This document shows positions 6,495-14,101 of a stretch of 14,368 bases of DNA, in pieces. Numbering within the stretch: the first letter of the stretch is position 1; each line of letters opens with the position of its first letter. This DNA comes from Ancrocorticia sp052089425 (GTDB lineage: Bacteria > Actinomycetota > Actinomycetes > Actinomycetales > Actinomycetaceae). A program made the position numbers and the translations under genes. The DNA is taken from positions 1-14,368 of the forward strand of contig NZ_JBQCZW010000045.1 of assembly GCF_052089425.1 (NCBI RefSeq), in the 5' to 3' direction. The notes beneath the pieces are model-generated. The model was not told the origin of the DNA. It saw only the letters and a list, made by a program, of their open reading frames with translations, and did no database searches.

Positions 6495-7427
6495 TCAAGG
6501 CGCCTCGAAGAGTTCAGGATGGGCGGCGATGTACTCCTCAGCCTTTGTCAGCGCCTCGTCCTGCTGATTCTGGATCTCGACGAATTCACTTGCATACTCT
6601 TCGATGATCGGTGCCTGATATCCTGCCATAATGTCCGCTAATCGTTGGGTGGAATCCGTCGATTGTTGACATTTCGCCACTTTAAGAGCCAGCCCAACTT
6701 GTTCTTCGTCAATGCGGCTTTCATCCGCAGCCGTCACCAAGCCGGGAATATCCTCATCAAACGTCATACCCTCTGAGTCATAACACTCACGCAAGTCAGT
6801 GAAAACTTCCTTAGCACGCGGATCCTCAACCGTCTTGGTGTACACCTGATTCAAATCATCCTGCCACGGCCCACTAAAACCATCATCAACACTGTTAAAG
6901 TAAGCCGCATCTGCATCATCAGCACATTTTTCTATGGCCTCGTCCAACTGATCATCGGGAAGCGGCACAAAGCCGTCGTTTTCCGATTGTGGTGCGCTTG
7001 GCGCGCCCTCGATCCCATTTGCCACCATATCCGCATCAGTCATCGGTGGAACAAACGCAAACCTTTCGGCCATATCCTGCGTCCACGGACCGAACCGGTC
7101 CCACATGTCATAGACGGAATCATCTACGGGAGGAAGAGACATCATCGGTATCCCCATTTGCCTCGCACATTTCGTGGTTGCAGCGCTACCAGCTGTCGCC
7201 AGAATGTCTAGATCATTCTGGGACAACTGGAAGTGATCAGCAGGCATCACAACCGTTGCAGAATTCGGGTCAACCTCAGCAGTCAATTCAAGTCCACTCA
7301 GATCGGATTCCTTTGTCTCTGATTCATTGCCACTATCTCCACTGACGGTTTCGTTTACACATGATGCCGTCAAGAGAGCAACGATGAGAAATGACGCTCC
7401 CACACGAAGGTGGCTCTGGAATCTCAG
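6495..7427 (-). CDS. Predicted secreted lipoprotein B (paralogue of A and C)
   Basis: 310 aa if started at CTG 7427, the position that matches the ATG of lipoprotein A, three bases after GGAGGA (7436-7431). The frame is also open to a TTG at 7463 that touches the stop of lipoprotein C, with GAGGAG six bases before it, giving 322 aa. I cannot decide between a rare CTG start and a coupled TTG start. Signal: LRFQSHLRVGASFLIVALL, lipobox TASC. The mature part keeps the family signs: TKCARQ, MWDRFGPWT, EKCADD, RECYDSEGMTFDEDIPGLV, EEQVGLALKVAKC and terminal EYIAAHPELFEAP. Function unknown. It is the second gene of the C-B unit. Confidence 0.82.
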   Translation of the reverse strand: MRFQSHLRVGASFLIVALLTASCVNETVSGDSGNESETKESDLSGLELTAEVDPNSATVVMPADHFQLSQNDLDILATAGSAATTKCARQMGIPMMSLPPVDDSVYDMWDRFGPWTQDMAERFAFVPPMTDADMVANGIEGAPSAPQSENDGFVPLPDDQLDEAIEKCADDADAAYFNSVDDGFSGPWQDDLNQVYTKTVEDPRAKEVFTDLRECYDSEGMTFDEDIPGLVTAADESRIDEEQVGLALKVAKCQQSTDSTQRLADIMAGYQAPIIEEYASEFVEIQNQQDEALTKAEEYIAAHPELFEAP

Positions 7428-7463
7428 AATTCCTCCATTAGATATTAGAATCACAGCTGCCAA

Positions 7464-8390
7464 TCACGGCTCCTCAAACAATTCAGGATGCGCGGCGATG
7501 TACTCTTTTGCTTCTGTCACGCGTTCATCGATGGTATTCCTTTGATCGCTCAACTCATCTGCATACTCTTGAATAATTGGGGCCTAAAGATCTGCCATGA
7601 TGTCCGTGAGCCTTTCTGTCGCATTCACGGATGTCTGACAATCAACTACCTTCAATGCGAGCTGGATTTGTTCCTCGTCGATCACCTCGACAGTTGCGGC
7701 TGTTGGAAAACCTGGCGAGTCTTCTTTCATCGTCATTCCCTGCTGTTCAAAGCACACAGCCAGCTCATCAAACACTTCGTTGGCGCTGTCATTCCCTTCC
7801 AGAAGGTCGGCCGAACCTCCAAGATCCTCTGCCCACGGACCATAATCCACCACGTTGGTTTCCATAAAGGACATAACAACCGGATCGTCGTTGCATGTCT
7901 CCGTGACTTGCCCAATTTCGGATTCACTCAGCTCAGTATTGGGAACTGTTGGTTCCTCATAATCCTCCGACTTGGGCTTTAATCCTGTGGTCATAAGTCC
8001 AAGATCAGATCGTGGTTGAGCAAATCCGAAGTTACTTGCCATGAATTCCGTCCAAGGTCCAAACTCACGCCACATGTTCACATAGGAATAGTCACCATCG
8101 GAAATGTTCCACCCAGTCCATGAGAGTCCATTTTTCCTCGCGCATGCTGCCATCGCACCGCTCTGAGCACTCAGAAGAGTATCCGACTCTTCTGCCGAAA
8201 GCATGAACCGGTCCCCAGGAAGTGTTACGGTCCCAGCTTCGTAGTTGACTTCCGCTTGGAGACTTATATTCGGCACAGCGGGCACACTCTCGGACGCATG
8301 AGGTTCAGCTCCCGAACCACAAGCTGATAGGACAAGCAATGAAACTGCTAAGGTAACGGCCTGACTGCTACGTGGCCGTGTGATAGTCAT
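7464..8390 (-). pseudogene. Lipoprotein C with a single in-frame amber codon (paralogue of A and B)
   Basis: ATG at 8390, with GGAGGA just upstream. Signal MTITRPRSSQ, hydrophobic core, canonical LSAC lipobox (Cys24). The family blocks AACARKNGLSW, MWREFGPWT, TETCNDD, AVCFEQQGMTMKEDSPGF, EEQIQLALKVVDC are all present. At 7584-7586 a TAG stands where A and B have a Gln in a sequence like IMA-xx-QAPIIEEY. Behind it the frame stays open and well conserved (APIIQEYADELSDQR … EYIAAHPELFEEP) to TGA at 7464-7466. The encoded product is 268 aa without its last 40 residues. A CAG-to-TAG change is the simplest explanation, and the clean downstream frame says it is recent. The shortened protein may still be made and anchored. 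Confidence 0.85.
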
Positions 8391-8478
8391 GGCATCCTCC
8401 TTCCGTCAAGAGGCCCCCGCTCCCGTGCGGAATGTTTCCTCGTCCGTGAGGCCCCTCATCAGTGACGAGCTCGAACCA

Positions 8479-8508
8479 AGCATAATCACACTGCCTCACT
8501 TTACACAA
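8479..8508 (-). promoter_or_regulatory. Candidate promoter of the lipoprotein C-B operon
   Basis: Minus strand TTGTGT (8508-8503), an 18-base spacer, then TATGCT (8484-8479). This leaves a leader of roughly 85 bases before the ATG at 8390. The -35 element overlaps the palindrome at 8507-8522. Confidence 0.4.
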
Positions 8509-8522
8509 CAAGATGTATTGTT
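8507..8522. promoter_or_regulatory. Candidate TetR operator in the divergent lipoprotein C / TetR region
   Basis: AACAA (8507-8511), six bases, TTGTT (8518-8522): an inverted repeat of the size bound by TetR dimers. It lies between the divergent lipoprotein C and TetR copy 2 genes and touches the -35 of the former. Divergent placement of a TetR gene and its target is the commonest arrangement in this family. Inference from layout plus palindrome. Confidence 0.45.
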
Positions 8523-8569
8523 TTAAGTATAGAAACACCGGAATATCACGAGAATGTCTTAGATGCCCC

Positions 8570-8581
8570 TATAATAAGGAG
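8570..8581 (+). promoter_or_regulatory. TATAAT box and ribosome-binding site of TetR copy 2
   Basis: TATAAT at 8570-8575 lies immediately before AGGAG at 8577-8581, four bases ahead of ATG 8586. If TATAAT is the real -10, transcription would start close to the ATG and the ribosome site would be outside the message (near-leaderless). If not, a promoter further upstream is used and the AGGAG site decides the start. Confidence 0.4.
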
Positions 8582-8585
8582 CATT

Positions 8586-9182
8586 ATGATTCATTCGCGC
8601 GGGCGACCCTATGATTCCGAGATCGACAAACGACTGTTCGAGGTCACAAAATCCATGTTGGCCTCCGATGGTTTTGAGAACCTTTCAGTCTCACAAATCG
8701 TGATCGAATCCGGTACAACACGCTCTGCCTTCTATCGCCGGTATAAGGACCTTTCAGCGCTGGTACTGGCCGTTCTACTTCACGAGTTCCCTACCGACTT
8801 AACTAAAGAATTCGATACGGGATCGCTCCCAGACGATCTACGAGCCATCCAAGAAGACCAGCTGGACTTTTTTACCACACCTCTCGTTTACCGAGGACTC
8901 AGCGGCTTCCTTGCCCAACTTCGCTCTGAGGATTCGCAACGCCAACAATTTGCCGAATACTTCTTGCACCTCCGGAGAGAAGCAACCAGACTCATCATTG
9001 ATCGCGCCGTTGAACGCGGGGAAATCAAAAACGGTTACGATCCGGACCTGATCTGCGACATCATCACGGGTCCATTCATATTCCGGACCATCCTCCCCGA
9101 AACCGGACCACTCGACACAACACTGGTTAATGGCACTGTCAAGGCAGCCCTCGGAGTACTCGGATATCAGCGAGACGCCTAG
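8586..9182 (+). CDS. TetR-family transcriptional regulator, copy 2 (complete)
   Basis: 198 aa, ATG 8586 with AGGAG four bases upstream, TAG 9180-9182. The N-terminal helix-turn-helix spans about residues 12-58: LSVSQIVIESG then recognition helix TTRSAFYRRYKDLSALV. The rest is the helical ligand-binding and dimerisation domain, with an aromatic DQLDFFTTPLVYRGL segment and a conserved GPFIFRTILPETGPLD end resembling TetR_C-type tails. It is divergent from lipoproteins C and B and is probably their repressor. Its stop overlaps that of the convergent DUF2520 gene by sharing CTAG. From 8598 it is identical to copy 1. The inducer is unknown. Confidence 0.93.
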   Translation: MIHSRGRPYDSEIDKRLFEVTKSMLASDGFENLSVSQIVIESGTTRSAFYRRYKDLSALVLAVLLHEFPTDLTKEFDTGSLPDDLRAIQEDQLDFFTTPLVYRGLSGFLAQLRSEDSQRQQFAEYFLHLRREATRLIIDRAVERGEIKNGYDPDLICDIITGPFIFRTILPETGPLDTTLVNGTVKAALGVLGYQRDA

Positions 9183-9282
9183 CCGTTCGGGTGGATCGCC
9201 TCATCCACCCGCTCACGCTGAGCATCTGGCAGAACCCGGCGCTGATTCGCCCGATCTGCGGTGGCCGTAGCGAGCGCACGAT
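8598..9282 (+). repeat. 685-bp perfect direct repeat, right copy
   Basis: Partner of 9-693. Here it ends inside the intact DUF2520 gene, which marks this as the ancestral arrangement and the left copy as the derived one. Confidence 0.95.
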
Positions 9283-10084
9283 AGACCGGAGGAATGTCGG
9301 TTGCGCCATCCGTGGCAGCGAGCGCATCGATTGCCTGCAGATGTTCGGCTACTGTTCCGGCATCGCCCCGAACAACGGGGCCTGTCAGAAGCTTCTCGCC
9401 CGAGCGTAGCGCTCCGTCAATCGAGGCGTGGATTAGTGGCGTGAGATATGCACCAGGATCCTCGATGCCAATGCTTTCAAGCATTCGCATGGCTTGATTA
9501 ACCAAGGTGACAGCGTGATTGGCACCGTGGCAGATAGCCGCGTGGTAGAGCCCGCGATCCTCCTCTTCAATAATGACCGCATGGCCGCCGGTCTCCTCCA
9601 CAAGCGCCTGCCCGATCGGGAGAAACATGCCAGAGCCCGTGATTCCAAAGGGACAATCGATCAGCCGCTTGAGGTCCAGCGAGGTACCGGTGAAGGTCAT
9701 GGCTGGATGGATCGCTAGCGGAATCGCACCGGCCTGAGCCGCCGGATCAAGGATTCCTGTGCCATACCTGCCAGCCACGTGCACGGCCAGATGCCCGCGC
9801 TTCCAGAGTCCGAGCTTGGCCATGCCCTCAACAAGTGGACCGAGCTCATCATCAGGGACGGCCAACAGGATCATCTCGCTCGACGCCGCAATTTCCTCGA
9901 CCTCCATCGCGGGAACGTTAGGCAGCATTGTTTCAAGGCGATCAGTGCTGGCTTCGGAATGCGCGTAGGCGCCGGTGATCGTGTGGCCGGAAGCTCGCAA
10001 CGCGGCAGCAAGAGTGGCGCCCACCTTCCCGGCAGAAATGACACCGATCTTCAAGCGGCCCGGACGTGTAGCTGATTGCGACAT
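9179..10084 (-). CDS. Rossmann-like and DUF2520 domain-containing protein
   Basis: 301 aa, ATG 10084, nine bases after the stop of the YdbT-like gene. Residues 10-120 form a dinucleotide-binding fold: LKIGVISAGKVGATLAAAL with a GxxxxG loop variant, then ILLAVPDDELGPL and HVAGRYGTGIL. Residues about 130-285 are the all-helical DUF2520 part (HPAMTFTG, CHGANHAVTLVNQAM, GPVVRGDAGTVAEHL). The family resembles pyrroline-5-carboxylate and ketopantoate-type reductases and is often found near panC in actinobacteria, but its substrate is not established. Third gene of the minus-strand operon. Its last 34 codons are the part duplicated at 590-691 and 6376-6477. Confidence 0.9.
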   Translation of the reverse strand: MSQSATRPGRLKIGVISAGKVGATLAAALRASGHTITGAYAHSEASTDRLETMLPNVPAMEVEEIAASSEMILLAVPDDELGPLVEGMAKLGLWKRGHLAVHVAGRYGTGILDPAAQAGAIPLAIHPAMTFTGTSLDLKRLIDCPFGITGSGMFLPIGQALVEETGGHAVIIEEEDRGLYHAAICHGANHAVTLVNQAMRMLESIGIEDPGAYLTPLIHASIDGALRSGEKLLTGPVVRGDAGTVAEHLQAIDALAATDGATDIPPVYRALATATADRANQRRVLPDAQRERVDEAIHPNG

Positions 10085-10093
10085 GGGTTTAGC

Positions 10094-11608
10094 CTACGCG
10101 CCCACACGGGCCCGCCACGCCTCGATGCTTTCCTTCTCCGCGACTTGGCGGCGCTGGGCACCCACGCGGGATTCCTCCCACAGCAAGGCCTGCGCATCCT
10201 CAAGGCGAAGGTGGGTTTGTTCGGTGCCCACCGTGGTGGCCACCATCCGCATCTTGACATTTGCTAGGCCGAGGCGCTTTTCCCACGGGCCGGCCGAGAG
10301 CCCGAGCGACTGGTAGTGATCGTGCAGCACCATCTTCATGGAACGCCTCCACAGGCCACCCCAGCGCATGACGGCAGCCGTGCGCGTAATGGTCATGGCG
10401 TTGCGCTTCCACCCAAAGGGATCGAGGAAACGGGATTGGCGCGGAGCGGCCACGAATAGTTGCGAGGGGCCGGCTCCATCGAGTGTTTCCCTGAGGAAGG
10501 CATCGGGTTCATCCACGCCCAGATCCGGGGCCAGCACCCACAGCATCCGCAGTGCCTCTTCGCGGGTGGCCACGGGAAGGATCACGGCACTTTCATCGTC
10601 CTCAGTTTCAAGCACCGAGCTTGCCACGGTGACCTGTAGTATCCACCAATCGAACCGCCGCCACCACATGGGCTGATAGATCTCCACCGCATGCACACGC
10701 CCCGGAGGCGTAGTGGTAGCCGTTGTAGAAAAGAGCCCGGCGCGCGCCCGAACCCCGTTGGCCGCCAGAAATACGCTGGTGTCCCACTTCTTCGAGAAGG
10801 CCTTGACGATGTTCCACAGTGCGCCTGCCATGACGAGGATGAGAGGGAGGGCGGCCGTGCCGCTTTCCAGCACCACGAGCGCTATCGTCCCGGCCAACGA
10901 GAGGATACCGATTAGAAGGGATGGGGAGACAACCATCGACAGCAGCAACCGCTTGGGAGACAGGTGATAGACCGAATCCTCGCGGGCCGCGGCGCTCAGA
11001 CCCCCACCGCTCCAATCGCCGATTCGCACTGTTTCGCCCAAACGGGCCTGATTCTCCGCCACAAGAATCGCTTGACGGAGCCCCTCGCACTGATCGCGAG
11101 AAAGCAGGCCGAGTTCCAGGCCGTCGCCCCCGCCGGCACTTTCCACTTTGACAGTCCCCATCTTCAGCAGGCGCGCCAAGAACTGCTGGGTCACGTCAAC
11201 GCTCTGAATCCTGTCCCACCGCAGGTGGAGGTGCTTCTTGATGAACACGCCAGACTTAAATTGGATACCCTCCTGCGTGATCGCGAAGCGCTTGAAGTGC
11301 CACGAGATTGCCGCGCCGATGGTGGCCAGAATGCCGAGGCCCGCCAAGATACCCAGCACGCGCCAGAGCCAGATGATGCCTAAGTTCGCAAGAAAATCCC
11401 ACACATCATCCGCATCGCGATCGGTCAAGCTTTGCTGTCCGAAGGCGAACACTATCACCGCAACAAATGCCCACAAGCGCAGTGCAGCTCCAAGCATCGT
11501 GGCCTTGGCGAAGCGGTGCCATTGAAGGGATTCATCCTCGATTTGCGGAGCTGGAGTGAGTGGGGGTGTGGGGGAGGATTCGTCGTCGTCGTTAATAAAA
11601 CTACTCAC
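10094..11608 (-). CDS. YdbT-like membrane protein with repeated bacterial PH (bPH_2) domains
   Basis: 504 aa. GTG start at 11608 overlaps the stop of the preceding gene (GTGA), preceded by GGAGGG, so the two are translationally coupled. Predicted membrane segments: around 36-55 (LGAALRLWAFVAVIVFAFG), around 72-105 (a WLWRVLGILAGLGIL stretch) and around 230-280. bPH_2-type blocks follow the helices (AITQEGIQFKSGVFIKKHLHLRWDR then IQSVDVTQQFLARLLKMGTV; a second ends HAVEIYQPMWWRR; a third near the C-terminus includes MKMVLHDHYQSLGLS). YdbS/YdbT pairs are common in Firmicutes and actinobacteria; the role is poorly defined, with antimicrobial-peptide tolerance suggested for some. Confidence 0.88.
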   Translation of the reverse strand: MSSFINDDDESSPTPPLTPAPQIEDESLQWHRFAKATMLGAALRLWAFVAVIVFAFGQQSLTDRDADDVWDFLANLGIIWLWRVLGILAGLGILATIGAAISWHFKRFAITQEGIQFKSGVFIKKHLHLRWDRIQSVDVTQQFLARLLKMGTVKVESAGGGDGLELGLLSRDQCEGLRQAILVAENQARLGETVRIGDWSGGGLSAAAREDSVYHLSPKRLLLSMVVSPSLLIGILSLAGTIALVVLESGTAALPLILVMAGALWNIVKAFSKKWDTSVFLAANGVRARAGLFSTTATTTPPGRVHAVEIYQPMWWRRFDWWILQVTVASSVLETEDDESAVILPVATREEALRMLWVLAPDLGVDEPDAFLRETLDGAGPSQLFVAAPRQSRFLDPFGWKRNAMTITRTAAVMRWGGLWRRSMKMVLHDHYQSLGLSAGPWEKRLGLANVKMRMVATTVGTEQTHLRLEDAQALLWEESRVGAQRRQVAEKESIEAWRARVGA

Positions 11609-12093
11609 AAACCCTCCATGTTGGCCTGCCCCAACGCGGTGAGCTTCACGCGAAGGCGCTCGGCTTCCTCTTTAGACACGGCCGGAATCTGGCCATCGGT
11701 ACCGGATGAGGCGGTGACCAGATCAACCGAGGCCAAACCGTACCGGCTCATCAACGGACCCGAACTGACGGTAACCTGCTGCATGCGTCCGTACGGGACC
11801 ACTTCGAGCTTGCTGAACATGATCCCGCGCTTGATAACCAATTCGCCCTCAAGTTCCGCGTAACCCATCGCGCGCACGCGGCGCGGCCAGAGAACCAGAG
11901 TCCACACGCATGCCACGAGGATCGCGGCGGCGAAAACCCACGTCCACGGGGAATCCCGCCACACCGTCTCGCTCAGGGTGGCCGCCGCAATGAGCAACGG
12001 TACAGTGATCGCAAGTTCGGTGATGATCTTAACCCTGACCAATCGCGCATCGACCGGAGTGAACCAGATCTGGGGAGCAAGCGCTACTTTCAT
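11605..12093 (-). CDS. YdbS-like PH (bPH_2) domain membrane protein
   Basis: 162 aa from ATG 12093. The frame stays open to 12213 but the extra 40 residues are Arg/Pro-rich and unlike the family, while MKVALAPQIWFTP is the usual kind of start. Two membrane helices (about 24-45 and 51-71: ELAITVPLLIAAA and TWVFAAAILVACVWTLVLW) are followed by one bPH_2 domain (ELEGELVIKRGIMFSKLEVVPY, GRMQQVTVSSGPLMSRYGLA). No clear ribosome site precedes the ATG; a TAGGCT 7 bases upstream could be a -10 of a leaderless message. First gene of the YdbS-YdbT-DUF2520 operon. Confidence 0.85.
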   Translation of the reverse strand: MKVALAPQIWFTPVDARLVRVKIITELAITVPLLIAAATLSETVWRDSPWTWVFAAAILVACVWTLVLWPRRVRAMGYAELEGELVIKRGIMFSKLEVVPYGRMQQVTVSSGPLMSRYGLASVDLVTASSGTDGQIPAVSKEEAERLRVKLTALGQANMEGL

Positions 12094-12223
12094 GCAGCCC
12101 AGCCTATCCGATGGTGCCGGACGCGGGCAGCGCGCTGGCCGGGCAGGTGGGGTTGCTCTCGTTTGCCCTCGCATTGATAGTGCAACTTTAAATGAACGGG
12201 TACGGTTACACACCGAAGCTTAT

Positions 12224-12236
12224 AGTGGAAGCCACT
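12224..12236. promoter_or_regulatory. Small palindrome upstream of the FMN reductase gene
   Basis: AGTGG-AAG-CCACT lies 15 bases before the ATG at 12251, between a possible promoter (AT-rich CAACTTTAAATG near 12182-12194) and the ribosome site AAGGAG (12241-12246). It could be an operator or a short leader hairpin. The regulator is not in the window. Confidence 0.3.
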
Positions 12237-12250
12237 TACTAAGGAGACTC

Positions 12251-12799
12251 ATGAAAATCGGAATCGTTATTGGATCAATCCGCGAGGGACGCAGCGGCGA
12301 AAAAGTAGCCCAGTGGCTGTACAACATCGCCAAGGAGCGCACGGACGTTGAGTTCAGCCTGATCGATCTCAAGGAATTCAACGTTCCCCTTCTGACCTCC
12401 CCCGTAGTTCCCGGAGCTGCGCAGCGCCAGTATGACGATCCCAACGTGACCGCCTGGGGCAAGGAAATCGATTCCTACGACGGCTTCATCTTCGTCACTC
12501 CCGAATACAACCACTCGATTCCCGGCGGCATGAAGAACGCCGTGGACTCCATCGGACCCGAGTGGAATGGCAAGACCGTGGCGTTTGTTTCCTATGGTGC
12601 GGATGGCGGAGTGCGCGCCACCGAACACTGGCGCCAGATCGTTGCCAATTTCCAGATGTTCGCCGTGCGGGCGTCCGTGGCGATCTACCTGTTCAACGAA
12701 TTCGACGGCGGCGAGTTCAAGCCACTTTCCCGCCGCGAAGGCGAAGCCAATGGGATGATCGATCAGCTCATCGAGGCTACGGGGCGCACGCTTTCGTAA
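12251..12799 (+). CDS. NAD(P)H-dependent FMN reductase family (flavodoxin-like fold)
   Basis: 182 aa, ATG 12251 with a perfect AAGGAG four bases upstream. The flavodoxin-like fold is shown by the FMN phosphate loop GSIREGRSGEKVAQW (residues 8-22) and the signature PEYNHSIPGGMKNAVDS (84-100), followed by GKTVAFVSYGADGGVRA. Relatives reduce FMN, quinones, azo or nitro compounds with NAD(P)H in the cytoplasm; substrate here unknown. Length is normal. Single-gene unit: divergent from the YdbS operon and followed by a terminator at 12836-12877. Confidence 0.92.
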   Translation: MKIGIVIGSIREGRSGEKVAQWLYNIAKERTDVEFSLIDLKEFNVPLLTSPVVPGAAQRQYDDPNVTAWGKEIDSYDGFIFVTPEYNHSIPGGMKNAVDSIGPEWNGKTVAFVSYGADGGVRATEHWRQIVANFQMFAVRASVAIYLFNEFDGGEFKPLSRREGEANGMIDQLIEATGRTLS

Positions 12800-12835
12800 G
12801 GCGTCAAGCGTTTGCGGGGCTGGGTGGCCTCGCAG

Positions 12836-12877
12836 GAAAGGGCCGGCAGCGGATTGGATTTCGTTGGCGGCCCTTTC
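12836..12877 (+). terminator. Intrinsic-type terminator after the FMN reductase gene
   Basis: GAAAGGGCCG (12836-12845) pairs perfectly with CGGCCCTTTC (12868-12877), with the Ts of the 3' arm serving as a short U-tract. Located 37 bases after the stop and directly before the fic-flanking repeat. Confidence 0.65.
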
Positions 12878-12880
12878 TCA

Positions 12881-12956
12881 TGACGTGTACACGCCGTGAA
12901 CATATCGAGCGAACGTGTTCAAATTTGCGCGCAATTTGTACATGTCCTCGTCTTAT
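12881..12956 (+). repeat. 76-bp direct repeat flanking fic, upstream copy
   Basis: Matches 14129-14204 at 72 of 76 bases (offset 1248; mismatches at 12885, 12911, 12944, 12951). It contains TGTACA, TGAACA, TGTTCA and TTGTACA motifs arranged as inverted pairs and an AAATTTGCGCGCAATTT near-palindrome. It reaches to 16 bases before the likely fic start, so it probably carries the fic promoter/operator. Confidence 0.93.
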
Positions 12957-12971
12957 GTCTACGCTTTGAAC

Positions 12972-14081
12972 ATGTCGTTTAATCCAGAGCAGCCGTATCA
13001 GGACTTACCACCCCTACCCCCGCGTACAGAGGTGGAAACACCCCGAGTTCTGAAAGCGGTTGTGGATGCGAGCCGCCACTTAGCTTCATTGAATATGGCG
13101 TGTATGCGACTTCCTGACCCCAGCCTTCTCATTAACATTGCGCCGCTTCTTGAAGCACAAGCATCAAGTGAGATCGAAAACATCGTGACCACCAACGATG
13201 AGCTATTCCGAGCTGCTCACGATGCGCTCGACGAATCTGGATCACCCGCTGTCAAAGAGGCTCTGCGATACCGCGCCGCGCTGAAGACTGGATTCGAACA
13301 CATCCAGAGACGGCCGCTCAGCTTTCAGACAGCCCGTGCCGTAGCCTCTGAGCTCTCGGGTACAGACATTCAAGTACGTAGCTTGCCGGGTACTTTCATC
13401 GGCAACCCCAGAAGCAAGAGGCGAGTCTATACGCCTCCTGACGGGAAAGCAGTGCTTCTCGACAAGCTCAGCGAATGGGAGCGTTTCATACACAACCACG
13501 AGCCTTTGGACCCCATCGTCGCGATGGCGCTGCAGCACTATCAGTTCGAAGCCATTCACCCGTTCCATGACGGTAATGGCCGAACCGGGCGTATTTTGAA
13601 CCTCCTCTGCCTGAACCAATTTGGGCTTCTCAATCTGCCAGTGCTATATCTTTCCGGGTATTTCGTGCGCCACAAGGATCAGTATTATCAATTGCTGCGG
13701 GCAGTAACTGAAGAGTCCGCGTGGGAGGACTGGGTCATTTACGTGGCCAACGGCGTGAGTGAGTCTGCGCAATCCGCATTGAATCTGGCAGAGCAAGTAG
13801 TGGAATCGCGCACCCTACTTGAAGCAGCCATCCGTGCAGATCATCCGAGAATGCCCGCCGCTGACATTGCAGCGTTGCTCCATCGCCAGCCATACGTGCG
13901 AATAGATGACGTCGTTCGGCTTGACTTGGCAAAGAGAGCCACCGCCTCAAGCTGGCTCAACGAGCTCGCGGATGCTGGGCTTGTTCTCCAGCAAAAGATC
14001 GGGCGCGGACGCGTCTTTATCAATACGGGATTACTCAGCCGGATCTTCTCCATCTCCGATTCAGACACGGCGCCTGCGTAG
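12972..14081 (+). CDS. fic: Fic-family protein (predicted AMP-transferase) with N-terminal inhibitory motif and C-terminal winged helix
   Basis: 369 aa from ATG 12972, chosen because MSFNPEQPYQDLPPLPP is the normal family N-terminus. In-frame ATG 12942 and GTG 12915 are possible but lie within the direct repeat. No strong ribosome site is seen. Residues 65-70 (SSEIEN) fit the inhibitory S/TxxxE(G/N) motif, making it a class II Fic whose Glu69 would hold the enzyme off. The catalytic loop HPFHDGNGRTGR at 196-207 is complete, with His196. The last about 80 residues (MPAADIAALLHRQPYVRIDDVV … SSWLNELADAGLVLQ) look like a winged helix that may bind DNA. Relatives such as the Shewanella Fic transfer AMP to proteins or to themselves. 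No antitoxin gene is needed or seen. Confidence 0.92.
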   Translation: MSFNPEQPYQDLPPLPPRTEVETPRVLKAVVDASRHLASLNMACMRLPDPSLLINIAPLLEAQASSEIENIVTTNDELFRAAHDALDESGSPAVKEALRYRAALKTGFEHIQRRPLSFQTARAVASELSGTDIQVRSLPGTFIGNPRSKRRVYTPPDGKAVLLDKLSEWERFIHNHEPLDPIVAMALQHYQFEAIHPFHDGNGRTGRILNLLCLNQFGLLNLPVLYLSGYFVRHKDQYYQLLRAVTEESAWEDWVIYVANGVSESAQSALNLAEQVVESRTLLEAAIRADHPRMPAADIAALLHRQPYVRIDDVVRLDLAKRATASSWLNELADAGLVLQQKIGRGRVFINTGLLSRIFSISDSDTAPA

Positions 14082-14101
14082 CGCTCCTCTGAAGGTGGGC
14101 G

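Noticed and set aside
12000..12213. Longer N-terminus for the YdbS-like protein starting at 12213
   Set aside because: The extra 40 residues are Arg/Pro-rich, unlike the family, and overlap the upstream region of the divergent FMN reductase gene.
12895..12921. LexA (SOS) box in the fic-flanking repeat
   Set aside because: GAAC and GTTC occur but 13 bases apart, not the four bases of actinobacterial LexA sites.
12562..12969. Plus-strand frame running from the FMN reductase into the fic repeat
   Set aside because: Shadow frame over a strongly supported gene, crossing a good terminator.
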